From an uncultured Flavobacteriaceae bacterium (lineage in GTDB: Bacteria; Bacteroidota; Bacteroidia; Flavobacteriales; Flavobacteriaceae), in NCBI GenBank assembly GCA_947501845.1, contig CANMXP010000002.1:372001-436000 (forward strand): a stretch of 64,000 nt of DNA. Reading direction: 5' to 3'. Every line of letters starts with the position of its first letter. The stretch's first letter is position 1. Below, one piece after another: positions 1-7,865 of this stretch. The translations under genes and the position numbers were made by a program. The notes under the pieces were generated by a model. The model did no database searches, was not told the origin of the DNA, and saw only the letters and a program-made list of their open reading frames with translations.

Positions 1-1
1 T

Positions 2-658
2 ATCACTATAAGAATTAAAGATAATATTGATAATTCTTATTTAGAAAATGTAAATATCTCATGGATGCCTATGATGCAAATGCCTTCCATGCAGCACTCT
101 TGTCCAAAATCTGCGATTGCAAAAATTACAAATAAGAAAACACTCTTCGAAGGGGTTATAATATACCAAATGACAAATGCTAATGGTTCTGGCTGGTCAT
201 TAACATTTAATTATACCGTCAATGGCGAAGATTACATGGCTACCGATACTATTTCTGTATCACAATCTGAAAAGCAAAATGTAGCAAGTTTTATGGGAAT
301 TGATGATAAACATTATATCGTTGCTCTTATTGAGCCTGAAGACCCAATTATTGGTATTAACAATCTTATAGTTGGGTTATACAAAATGGAAAATATGATG
401 TCTTTCCCTGTTGTACAAGATTATACGATTATGTTAGACCCAAGAATGCCTGGAATGGGGAATCACAGTTCTCCCAACAACACCGATTTAGGTTATGATG
501 CTACAGATAGTATGTATCATGGTAATTTATCATTAACCATGACAGGCTACTGGGTACTTAACTTGAAATTAAAGAATATTGAAGGGACTGTTTTAAAAGG
601 TGAAGACGTCACCGAACAAGACCCAAAAAGTTCTTTATACTTAGAATTAGAGTTCTAA
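2..658 (+). CDS. Met/His-rich secreted protein, 3' part only (YtkA-like, possibly copper-related)
   Basis: The reading frame is already open at base 2, with no start codon before the first ATG at 65, so the gene begins outside the window and only about 218 C-terminal residues are seen. The visible part opens with a metal-ligand-like stretch (MPMMQMPSMQHSC) and ends in a beta-rich region with MTGYWVLNLKLKN, which resembles YtkA/FixH-like domains that close on a small hydrophobic core. No membrane segment is visible. The Met/His/Cys cluster and the copper-receptor-like gene 190 bases downstream suggest a periplasmic or surface metal (copper) role. That is inference from context; the family assignment itself is tentative. 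Confidence 0.5.
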   Translation: MTIRIKDNIDNSYLENVNISWMPMMQMPSMQHSCPKSAIAKITNKKTLFEGVIIYQMTNANGSGWSLTFNYTVNGEDYMATDTISVSQSEKQNVASFMGIDDKHYIVALIEPEDPIIGINNLIVGLYKMENMMSFPVVQDYTIMLDPRMPGMGNHSSPNNTDLGYDATDSMYHGNLSLTMTGYWVLNLKLKNIEGTVLKGEDVTEQDPKSSLYLELEF

Positions 659-690
659 TTAATATAGATCATCTGAACGAAAGAGGTTAA

Positions 691-803
691 CTGAAAAGTA
701 TCCGTGAATTAAAATTGACGCATCGAGCACAGTCGAGATGTTTTCCAAATAAACACCTTAAAACGCTCTATTGCGCTTGCACTAACGCTGAGATACTTTT
801 CAG
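691..803. repeat. 113-bp element with 12-bp perfect terminal inverted repeats
   Basis: CTGAAAAGTATC at 691-702 is repeated inverted as GATACTTTTCAG at 792-803. The interior holds no gene and contains short GC-richer stretches (ATCGAGCACAGTCGAGAT). It fills most of the gap before the next gene and looks like a small MITE or a large hairpin. No target-site duplication was clear. Confidence 0.5.
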
Positions 804-848
804 ATAATCCCTTTACAAAATCACCTCCTACTTGATAACACTATCGTC

Positions 849-2849
849 ATGAAAAAATTCTTTTTAATAGGTATTTGTTGTATTTGTAGCGGCATCTTAT
901 TTTCACAAGAAAACCCTTCAGAAATAAAAAAAGATACAACCATATTACAAAAGACTATTGTAATTGCACAACGTAAATTAAGTAATTATCGTCAGGAAAA
1001 AACCTTATCCAGTATAGATGCTTATTTAGAAAAAGCAAACAAGGTAACCATGATAAAACGAGGTAATTATGCCTGGGAGCCTGCTCTAAACAACATGGTA
1101 AGCGACCGATTGAATGTCACCATAGATGGAATGCAAATTTTTGGAGCATGTACCGATAAAATGGATCCCATTACATCATACGTAGATGTTTCTAACCTAG
1201 AACAAGTATCTATCAATTCTGGACAAGAAGGCACAGAAAATGGACACTGCGTTGGTGGTGGTATAGATTTACAAATTGCATCTTCTAAGTTTTATAATTC
1301 TGGTTTAAAAACCAGTATTGATTTAGGTTACGAAACTAATAGCAATTACAAAATAACGGGGTTAGACGTGGAGTATTCCAGTAATAAATTTTATCTAGCT
1401 ACAGATGCCATATTTCGTAAATCGGATAATTACAAGGCTGGCAACAACAAAGAAATATTACATTCTCAATTTCAGAAATATAATTTCTCAATTCAAGGAG
1501 GCTATAATTTAGACAATAATCATCTACTAGAAACCAATATTATATATGACAAAGCTACAAATGTTGGCTACCCTGCTTTACCAATGGATGTTTCTTTAGC
1601 TGAAGCTTTAATAACATCTGTAACACACAGATATAGGAACGATGTTACCAAGATAAAATCACTAGAATCTAAATTATATTTTAACACCATAACGCATATT
1701 ATGGATGATAGTAATCGTCCTGATGTACCAATAAGAATGGATATGCCTGGGTGGAGTGATACCTTTGGGTTTTATAGCAAAGCAACTCTAAAAGAAAAAA
1801 AACATAATCTATTTGTCAACTTTAACGGGTTTTACAATAGGTCGTTAGCAGAAATGACCATGTACCCAAACGATCCAAATCAACCAGATATGTTTATGTA
1901 TACCTGGCCTGATATTAGAACGCTTTACACAGGTTTATATATGAGTGACAACATTATTTTAAACCCTAAAGAATCTATTTCAACAACATTAAGGCTTGGT
2001 TATCATCAAAATAAAATTGCAAAACAAGTGGGTGTAGAAAGTTTACAAATTTTTCACCCAGATATTAGTGATTCTAAAAACCGTTTTCTACTAAGTTTTT
2101 CTGGGGCATATACTATTAAAAAAGATAGGTTTGATGCAGCTTTAGGCATTGGTTATGGAGAAAGAGCCCCTTCTGTTAGTGAAGGATATGGGTTTTTCTT
2201 ATTTAACAGTTTTGATAATTATGATTATATAGGCAATCCCAATTTAAAAAATGAAAAAGCTTTTGAGTTTAATACTAAAATCAATTTTAAATGTCATGCA
2301 TTAAAACTTGGCATTACATCGTCTTTCTTTCATATATCAAACTATATTATTGGAGAAATAGATGATGCTATAAGTCCCATGACTATTGGTGCCAATGGTG
2401 TAAGGTTATATGAGGCTTTAAATCATGCTTCAATTTTTGATGTTTTTCTTAATACAAGTTATAATCTCTCAAAAAAAATATCATTTAATAGTTCTATAGG
2501 ATACAATCATGGTGTAGGTAGCAATAACAAAAACTTACCTTTAATTAAACCTTTTTCATATCTAACAGAAATAAATTATACCACTCAAAAATTTAATGTG
2601 GCATTACAACTAAAAGGAAATGGCAATCAAAGTAAATACAGTGGTTTTTATGGAGAAGATAAAACACCCGCTTACGCTATTTTAAATCTTAATCTAGGTA
2701 ATATACTATATTTAAAAAACAACAAACTTGTTTTTAAATATGGTATTGAAAATATTTTAGACGCTAATTATTCAACTTATGCAGACTGGAACAACATTTC
2801 AAGGCAAGGAAGAAATGTTTACCTAAATGCTTCCTATATATTATTTTAA
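849..2849 (+). CDS. TonB-dependent outer-membrane receptor, OprC/NosA-like (probable copper uptake)
   Basis: A 666-residue outer-membrane receptor with signal peptide (cleavage near FSQ, residue 20), a plug domain (about 30-150) and a 22-strand-type barrel ending in aromatic-rich strands (NASYILF). There is no N-terminal carboxypeptidase-like domain, unlike the other receptors in the window. The plug carries IFGACTDKMDP, with Cys101 and Met105 forming a CxxxM pair. In Pseudomonas OprC a CxxxM pair binds copper, and the surrounding DGM.IFGACTDKMDP..SYV is the conserved block of that family. It follows a Met/His-rich secreted protein gene, which fits metal uptake. Its stop overlaps the convergent gene by 4 bases. 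Substrate is inferred from the motif; alternatives are another transition metal. Confidence 0.75.
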   Translation: MKKFFLIGICCICSGILFSQENPSEIKKDTTILQKTIVIAQRKLSNYRQEKTLSSIDAYLEKANKVTMIKRGNYAWEPALNNMVSDRLNVTIDGMQIFGACTDKMDPITSYVDVSNLEQVSINSGQEGTENGHCVGGGIDLQIASSKFYNSGLKTSIDLGYETNSNYKITGLDVEYSSNKFYLATDAIFRKSDNYKAGNNKEILHSQFQKYNFSIQGGYNLDNNHLLETNIIYDKATNVGYPALPMDVSLAEALITSVTHRYRNDVTKIKSLESKLYFNTITHIMDDSNRPDVPIRMDMPGWSDTFGFYSKATLKEKKHNLFVNFNGFYNRSLAEMTMYPNDPNQPDMFMYTWPDIRTLYTGLYMSDNIILNPKESISTTLRLGYHQNKIAKQVGVESLQIFHPDISDSKNRFLLSFSGAYTIKKDRFDAALGIGYGERAPSVSEGYGFFLFNSFDNYDYIGNPNLKNEKAFEFNTKINFKCHALKLGITSSFFHISNYIIGEIDDAISPMTIGANGVRLYEALNHASIFDVFLNTSYNLSKKISFNSSIGYNHGVGSNNKNLPLIKPFSYLTEINYTTQKFNVALQLKGNGNQSKYSGFYGEDKTPAYAILNLNLGNILYLKNNKLVFKYGIENILDANYSTYADWNNISRQGRNVYLNASYILF

Positions 2850-4051
2850 ATTTTGCCTAAATAAGCATCTGTTTTTGTTCTAATAATATTCATTAGAATA
2901 AAAACAATTCCAAGAGGCAATAACAAACTAAACAGAAATAATAACAGGTAATAGTTTGGCAAAAAGCCTTTTTCGAAGTAAAACAGGATTCCTTGAATAC
3001 CCAGGATTAACTCGGTAAAAACAAAGCCCAAAACAAAAATGATAATTCCAAGATTTAAAGTTTTGTTGAACGTGACCAATAGATTTTGCAAAATAAACGT
3101 AAATAAAAATCCCGAAATAACTCCCAACATTACTAAATGAATAAACCCGATTATAAAATTACGATGCTGGTATACCACAGTTGAAAATTCTGGAAATAAC
3201 GAAAACAAACTTAAAGCCGTTTTTAATACAAAACAAAACATCGAAAAACCAAGCGTAATATTTATAAGTTTTGATTGCTTATTAAAAAGAGGGCGTAGTT
3301 TAGGGTAAGTCAGCTTTAAAAAGAAAACCAGCATTATACTTTGTAGAAGTACCCCAATACCATTAGCATAAAATAATAATTTATGATATGCAAACCATTG
3401 TACAGGTAAAGCCAGAGTTAAAATTGTTGAAACTATTAGCAACCTGAAAAAAAATTTAAACGCCTTAGAGTTTTTAATCTTTAGCACATGAAAAATCATA
3501 GCAAAGACAGCTATTAAAAACCAACCATTAAATTGAAAATGCAAAAAGAATTGGATGGCTATTTGATAAAATGCCGAAGCTTGGCCTAACATAGATACTG
3601 CTGGACCTAAACACCAAACACCTATTGTAGACAAGAGCATAAATAAGAGGGAAGCTTTTAACAAATAATGTGTTGTCGTCGATTTTACTTTTTGATGCTT
3701 CCAAATAAGGTAAACAAAATAATAACTACAAAATATATGCAAAGTTGAAAACGATATAGAAACGGCAGCATATCCTTGCAAAGGAAAACTAACCATCATA
3801 CCAACAACTGCAAATTCTGTAACCCAAAACAAACGGTTAAATACCTTATTGTTTTCAGGAACAAAATAATGTACCATAAGTGTAAATAGCATCAAATAAA
3901 CCCACCCCAACATTGCAACATGTGAGTGTGCATGGGTTAAAAACCTATAATTAAAACCAGTCGGGTCAACATGTGTATATCGTAATACCAAGCCCATTAA
4001 GGCCGCTATTAGGAAATTAATTAAACATGCAATGACAAATTTTTTGGGCAT
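2846..4051 (-). CDS. Polytopic membrane protein, haem-copper oxidase subunit I-like/NnrS-like
   Basis: A 401-residue protein with about 11-12 hydrophobic helices across its whole length. Near the N-terminus it has a His-rich helix start (LTHAHSHVAMLGWVY), and further histidines lie in later helices (TLHIF, FFLHFQF, GFIHLVML), the pattern expected of haem or metal ligands in the haem-copper oxidase subunit I and NnrS superfamilies. It lacks the full set of catalytic motifs of a respiratory oxidase, so it is more likely a haem-binding sensor or accessory protein. It lies downstream of the Ric and Rrf2 genes on the same strand, but a strong hairpin terminator separates it from them. A role in nitric-oxide response is inferred from the neighbours. 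Confidence 0.5.
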   Translation of the reverse strand: MPKKFVIACLINFLIAALMGLVLRYTHVDPTGFNYRFLTHAHSHVAMLGWVYLMLFTLMVHYFVPENNKVFNRLFWVTEFAVVGMMVSFPLQGYAAVSISFSTLHIFCSYYFVYLIWKHQKVKSTTTHYLLKASLLFMLLSTIGVWCLGPAVSMLGQASAFYQIAIQFFLHFQFNGWFLIAVFAMIFHVLKIKNSKAFKFFFRLLIVSTILTLALPVQWFAYHKLLFYANGIGVLLQSIMLVFFLKLTYPKLRPLFNKQSKLINITLGFSMFCFVLKTALSLFSLFPEFSTVVYQHRNFIIGFIHLVMLGVISGFLFTFILQNLLVTFNKTLNLGIIIFVLGFVFTELILGIQGILFYFEKGFLPNYYLLLFLFSLLLPLGIVFILMNIIRTKTDAYLGKI

Positions 4052-4158
4052 AAAATCTATTTACCTGTTTAAAGATAATAAGTTCTTTGATTTAAAGCGG
4101 GTTTTCATTCCTGTGAAGGTAAGAATCCATCCAGAAAATAATGAGTTATACCAAATTT

Positions 4159-4198
4159 AAAATTCCAGAAAGCAAAAAATAGCTTTCTGGAATTTTTT
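4159..4198 (-). terminator. Hairpin terminator after ric
   Basis: AAAATTCCAGAAAGC pairs with GCTTTCTGGAATTTTTT around an 8-base loop. Runs of A and T flank both sides, so it can act in either direction; on the minus strand it ends the ric transcript before the next gene. Confidence 0.8.
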
Positions 4199-4229
4199 AG
4201 TATTAATCAGTATCAATAGGGGTTAATCA

Positions 4230-4961
4230 CTAACTAAATTGTTGTTCCAGTTTAATAGCTTCAGGAAACAAAATGTTATTTTCTAAATGAATATGTAAAT
4301 GCAAATCCTTTTCAAATTCCTCTAACATAGCATAAGTCACTCTAAACGTATTGCACGCATCAGCAGGAGGCATATAGTTGTTTGTTAATTTTGCAATTTC
4401 TCTAAAACGAACCCCTTCGTTATCATGCTCATCCTTCATCATGGCTATGGGATTTTCAACAGTACCAAAATGAGGCGCTTGTATTCCTGATTTACTAATA
4501 GTAGCATTGATCATTTTCTTAATAAATGGAAATAGAATGAGTTCTTCCTTTTTCATGTGTGCCGCTAACTCTCCCGAAGATGCCTCAAAGTGCTCATTTA
4601 TTTTTAATAATTCGGGGTGCCTTTCTCCATGCACTCTACAAAGCTTATTTAAAAATTGAAGTAATACGGGTACTTTCTCTTCTACGTAGCGATGATGCTT
4701 TTTTTCAATATAATCAACCAACAAATCTAACGGCCACGATTTATAATCTATATGCTCACCTCCTGTAGCATTTAAAACACTTTGAAGTTTATCCAATAGT
4801 TCGGATGCGGCTATGCCATTCTTACTACATACCTCCTCTACTGTTCTATCTCCGCGACAACAAAAATCTATGCCATAGTTACTAAAAACAGCTGCAGTTC
4901 TAAAATCCTCGGCAACAAATTGTCCGATCTGTTTTTGTGAATCTTTAAGTATTGTTTCCAT
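4230..4961 (-). CDS. ric: Iron-sulfur cluster repair di-iron protein Ric (ScdA/YtfE family)
   Basis: A cytoplasmic di-iron protein that repairs iron-sulfur clusters damaged by nitric oxide or peroxide. The 243 residues match the family length. Residues 1-60 form the ScdA_N domain with the typical YGIDFCCRG motif (paired cysteines). The rest is a hemerythrin-like four-helix bundle supplying iron ligands: HHRYVEEK, HGERHPELL, AAHMKKEEL, KDEHDNEG and HLHIHLENNILFP. It is transcribed just downstream of an Rrf2-type regulator gene (51-base gap). A palindrome in that gap resembles one in front of the regulator itself, so direct control by it is likely. Confidence 0.93.
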   Translation of the reverse strand: METILKDSQKQIGQFVAEDFRTAAVFSNYGIDFCCRGDRTVEEVCSKNGIAASELLDKLQSVLNATGGEHIDYKSWPLDLLVDYIEKKHHRYVEEKVPVLLQFLNKLCRVHGERHPELLKINEHFEASSGELAAHMKKEELILFPFIKKMINATISKSGIQAPHFGTVENPIAMMKDEHDNEGVRFREIAKLTNNYMPPADACNTFRVTYAMLEEFEKDLHLHIHLENNILFPEAIKLEQQFS

Positions 4962-4979
4962 AATAATTATTTTTAATTC

Positions 4980-4993
4980 GGATAATTTTATCC
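4980..4993. promoter_or_regulatory. Candidate Rrf2 operator in front of ric
   Basis: GGATAATTTTATCC is an inverted repeat of the half-site GGATAA. It lies 18 bp upstream of the ric start and matches 12 of 14 positions of the palindrome over the promoter of the adjacent Rrf2 gene (5492-5505). The regulator is inferred from proximity. Confidence 0.55.
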
Positions 4994-5012
4994 TATTTTA
5001 ATTCAAATTTTT

Positions 5013-5447
5013 TTATATCTTTAAAAATGATGCCCCAGACTTAATATTAAGTGCTAATTCTTCAAGATTGGTATTTTCTAGCATAGACCTCAATTCTTCC
5101 CTTACGGATTTAAATTTATGATGCACAGGACAGGGGTGCTCTTCATTACAAGTGTGAAGCCCTAATCCGCAACCACTGTAAATAGCATCTCCATCAATGG
5201 CATTAACTATATGTGATAATTTTACTGAAGAAATTAATGCTTTTTCAATTTCAAAACCGCCATAGGCACCTTTGGTAGAACTAATAACACCATGTCTCAC
5301 TAAATCCTGAAGTATTTTAGCAGTAAATGCCTCGGGCGAATTAATCTCTTTAGCAATAGCTTTAAGGCTAACGCGAACACCCTTATAAGAGCTTAGCGCA
5401 ATAAAAATTGACGCTTTAATACCATATTCGCAAGCTTTAGAAAACAT
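5013..5447 (-). CDS. Rrf2-family transcriptional regulator (NsrR/IscR type)
   Basis: A 144-residue DNA-binding regulator starting at MFSKACEYG, the usual Rrf2 start. An in-frame start 33 bases upstream would add an atypical extension and is rejected. Residues 1-80 form the winged helix-turn-helix (SLKAIAKEINSPEAFTAKILQDLVRHGVI). The C-terminal half carries three cysteines (YSGCGLGLHTCNEEHPCPVH), placed as in Fe-S-binding members such as NsrR and IscR. Together with ric it forms a minus-strand pair, so it probably senses nitric oxide or redox stress through a cluster. A palindrome overlaps its own -7 element, implying autorepression. Confidence 0.9.
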   Translation of the reverse strand: MFSKACEYGIKASIFIALSSYKGVRVSLKAIAKEINSPEAFTAKILQDLVRHGVISSTKGAYGGFEIEKALISSVKLSHIVNAIDGDAIYSGCGLGLHTCNEEHPCPVHHKFKSVREELRSMLENTNLEELALNIKSGASFLKI

Positions 5448-5490
5448 ATAGATTATAAATTTAATACAAAAATAAGCCATTCTTTCAATA

Positions 5491-5506
5491 AGGACAAATT
5501 TATCCT
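5491..5506 (-). promoter_or_regulatory. Promoter of the Rrf2 gene overlapped by a palindromic operator
   Basis: On the minus strand TAAATTTG (5502-5495) fits the Bacteroidota -7 consensus TAnnTTTG. It is embedded in the imperfect palindrome AGGACAAATTTATCCT, whose core resembles the site before ric. A repressor bound here would cover the -7 element. Confidence 0.55.
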
Positions 5507-5560
5507 AATTAAAATTGATTCTATTTATACCCAAGGTTTAACCCATTGAATTATTGTATT

Positions 5561-5574
5561 TACGGATTACCGTA
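5561..5574 (+). promoter_or_regulatory. CRISPR-locus palindrome, copy 1 (before TPR-cas1-cas2)
   Basis: TACGGATTACCGTA differs at one position from the palindrome between tracrRNA and cas9 (12684-12697, read on the minus strand). A candidate -7 element TACATTAC begins at 5597, 22 bp further on, and the start codon of the TPR-protein gene is at 5648. No TTG -33 element is visible at the usual distance, so an activator site is plausible. It could instead serve the divergent Rrf2 gene, but no -7 element stands at the mirrored distance on that side. Confidence 0.6.
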
Positions 5575-5647
5575 CCCTACTGATAACCAATATACTTACA
5601 TTACAGCTAAATTGTACAATAAGCCATAAACCTTAATACCATTTTAG

Positions 5648-6559
5648 ATGAATAAATTTCTAACACTAATCCTGCTTTTCTTAATCAATTTTGGGTTTTC
5701 ACAAGAAATAAAAAGTGAGTCTCATCAAATAATTAAACCAAGAAACATTTATTTAAATGGAGGAATGCGCACTGCATTTGGAGGCAAATCCAGGACCTTT
5801 TTAAAAATAGATTTACCACCAAATACTGTACAGTGGTACTATAGTTTCTCTACATCAAAAGGAAAAAGTGGTATTAAAAACCTCAATTTGGCATTACAAC
5901 TTTCAAGTTTATTTTCAGGCTCTGGAGCAATAAGCTCAACTGCTATGTCATCAATTAAAGTACCTCCAGGTTCGGGTTCTATTGATATTTATTTATGTGA
6001 CCGCAAAAACATTGACCTTTTTCAAGATAAAATCGACAATAAAGGTGGAACTTTTTATCATATCATAGAAGGCACTGTAGAAAACACCAAACAAGCAGTT
6101 GTTCAAATTAACGATGTTAAAACCAACACCTGGTATTTGGGGATAAAAAACCCTAGCTCGCTAGATGGCATCAATATATCTATTGAAGTCGTTGCCATAA
6201 CCGAAGAAATAATAACAAAAGCAAAATCACCAGAACAAGAAAAAGCAGAACTATATGGTAGTATTGGATGGGCTCAATTTGAGAAGGGAGATTACCTAAA
6301 ATGTATTGAATATTGCGATAAAGCAAATGCAGAATACAAACTGGGCTGGGTAAATGCCAATAAGGGACTTGCCCAGCTTATAATAGGGCAAGAAGCTATA
6401 GCAACAGAAACTTATATAAATGCAATTAGCTTGATTAAAAAGCAAACAAACCCAGATTATATATTTAAAGAAGTGCTAAAAGATATCAATAATGCTTTAA
6501 GAGTAAATCCAGAATTAAAAGGAGCACTAGAAATTAAAAAACTTATTGAGTGGCAATAA
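5648..6559 (+). CDS. Secreted/periplasmic protein with C-terminal TPR region, overlapping cas1
   Basis: A 303-residue protein of no recognised family. Residues 1-19 (MNKFLTLILLFLINFGFSQ) are a Sec signal peptide. Residues about 25-195 are beta-rich with a glycine/serine-rich stretch (LFSGSGAISSTAMSS). Residues about 200-300 look like two or three tetratricopeptide repeats (GWAQFEKGDYLKCIEYCDKAN; GLAQLIIGQEAIATETYINA), a protein-binding scaffold. Its last 10 bases overlap the GTG start of cas1, and it is the first gene of the cas1-cas2 transcript. A palindrome shared with the cas9/tracrRNA promoters lies upstream. Export conflicts with a direct role in adaptation, so a chance operon or an envelope-linked accessory role are both open. 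Confidence 0.7.
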   Translation: MNKFLTLILLFLINFGFSQEIKSESHQIIKPRNIYLNGGMRTAFGGKSRTFLKIDLPPNTVQWYYSFSTSKGKSGIKNLNLALQLSSLFSGSGAISSTAMSSIKVPPGSGSIDIYLCDRKNIDLFQDKIDNKGGTFYHIIEGTVENTKQAVVQINDVKTNTWYLGIKNPSSLDGINISIEVVAITEEIITKAKSPEQEKAELYGSIGWAQFEKGDYLKCIEYCDKANAEYKLGWVNANKGLAQLIIGQEAIATETYINAISLIKKQTNPDYIFKEVLKDINNALRVNPELKGALEIKKLIEWQ

Positions 6560-7440
6560 TTAAGAAAACCTTACTATTTTCCAATAAATGTTCAATAACG
6601 ACCAAACATGAGCAATTAGTTGTTAAATCTGAAACAAGAAACACAACCATACCCATAGAAGACGTTGGGTTTATAGTAATTGATAACCCCGAAATATATA
6701 TAAGTGTTACCACTTTAAATCTACTTATTGCAAATAATGCCTCTGTAATTATCTGCAATAAAATACATTTGCCCAATGGCATGTTTTTAAATTTAAACAG
6801 CCATCATATCCAACAAGAAATATTTAAGTACCAAGTAGAAGCAAGCCTCCCTTTAAAAAAGCAATTATGGCAACAAACCATTGTTGAAAAAATTAAAAAC
6901 CAAGGTATACTATTAGAAAAAATAACCCAAAGAAATAATACGTTTGACTATTTAGCGAGCAAGGTTTTAAGTGGAGACACCTCAAATATGGAAGCAGTGG
7001 CTGCTAATTTTTACTGGAAATCCTTTTTCGAAATTAATTTTAAAAGAGCACGTTTTGGCAGCTACCCCAATAACTTTTTAAACTACGGTTATGCTATTTT
7101 AAGGGCAGCTACGGCCAGGGCTTTATCGGGCAGTGGTTTGCTAAACACGCTGGGCATACATCATAAAAGCAAATACAACGCATTTGCCTTGGCAGACGAT
7201 ATTATGGAACCCTTTAGACCCATTATAGACGAAGCCGTTTATACCATCATGCAGCATTACGATGAAGAGGATTTAAATACAGAAATAAAATCTGTACTAC
7301 TTCAAACCCTAACAAGAACCGTTTATTTTAAAGACGAAAAAAGTCCGTTAATGGTAGCGCTTCAAAAAACGGCAAGTTCGTTACAACAATGCTATTCTGG
7401 GAAAAGAAAAAAAATCAAGTATCCCAAACTATGGAACTAA
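6550..7440 (+). CDS. cas1: CRISPR integrase Cas1 (type II-C)
   Basis: Cas1 is the metal-dependent nuclease-integrase that, with Cas2, inserts new spacers at the leader end of the array. The 296 residues match type II Cas1. The start is GTG at 6550, giving MAIIKKTLLFSNKCSI, the standard type II N-terminus; no better ATG exists. The metal triad is visible as Glu148 (NMEAVAANFYW), His205 (LGIHHKSKYN) and Glu220 (ADDIMEPFRPIID), matching Glu149/His205/Glu220 of Streptococcus Cas1. The gene overlaps its upstream neighbour by 10 bases and cas2 by 10 bases, so all three are probably translationally coupled. No csn2 or cas4 is present, as expected for II-C. Confidence 0.97.
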   Translation: MAIIKKTLLFSNKCSITTKHEQLVVKSETRNTTIPIEDVGFIVIDNPEIYISVTTLNLLIANNASVIICNKIHLPNGMFLNLNSHHIQQEIFKYQVEASLPLKKQLWQQTIVEKIKNQGILLEKITQRNNTFDYLASKVLSGDTSNMEAVAANFYWKSFFEINFKRARFGSYPNNFLNYGYAILRAATARALSGSGLLNTLGIHHKSKYNAFALADDIMEPFRPIIDEAVYTIMQHYDEEDLNTEIKSVLLQTLTRTVYFKDEKSPLMVALQKTASSLQQCYSGKRKKIKYPKLWN

Positions 7441-7760
7441 ATGGCTATAGAATTATGTGGTTATTTGTATTTTTCGATTTACCAACAGAAACTGCCAAAG
7501 ACAGAAAAAATGCTTCTGGTTTTAGAAAAAATATTCTTAAAGATGGCTTTACCATGATGCAATATTCTGTATACATAAGGCATTGCGCCAGCGGCGAAAG
7601 TGCCGATGTACACGAAAAACGTATTAAAAGGCTACTCCCTCCTTTAGGCAAAGTAAGCGTACTTAGAATTACAGACAAACAATTTGGCAATATTATAAAC
7701 TTTTGGGGCAAAATAGAAGTCCCTAAAGAATCTCTACCAACCCAATTGGAACTGTTTTAA
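7431..7760 (+). CDS. cas2: CRISPR adaptation protein Cas2
   Basis: Cas2 is the small ferredoxin-fold dimer that bridges Cas1 dimers during spacer integration. The start chosen is ATG at 7431 (MELNGYRIMWLFVFFDLP), which gives 109 residues, the normal length. The longer frame opening at 7389 would run through the end of cas1 and adds residues foreign to the family. The first beta strand with its conserved aspartate (FVFFDLPTET) and the MQYSVYIRH strand are characteristic. It overlaps the end of cas1 by 10 bases. The CRISPR array starts 105 bp downstream. Confidence 0.95.
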   Translation: MELNGYRIMWLFVFFDLPTETAKDRKNASGFRKNILKDGFTMMQYSVYIRHCASGESADVHEKRIKRLLPPLGKVSVLRITDKQFGNIINFWGKIEVPKESLPTQLELF

Positions 7761-7865
7761 AACAAAAAAACACCTCAATCTTGCCTTATCACTGCAAAAA
7801 AGAAGCATTTTTTAAAACGATATTTTCGCTTAACCACATGACTACCAGAAGGTAACAAACCAACT
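7761..7865 (+). other. Probable CRISPR leader
   Basis: An AT-rich 105-bp stretch without a gene lies between the cas2 stop and the first intact repeat. The opposite end of the array carries a truncated repeat, the usual mark of the old, leader-distal end, so new spacers are expected here. No promoter was clear. Confidence 0.5.

Noticed and set aside
2846-4051. A true respiratory oxidase subunit I
   Set aside because: The length (401) is below the usual 500 or more, the full haem and copper histidine set is not seen, and no subunit II is adjacent.
7389-7430. Longer cas2 with start at 7389
   Set aside because: The extra 14 residues overlap the 3' end of cas1 and are not part of the Cas2 fold; the ATG at 7431 gives the family N-terminus.
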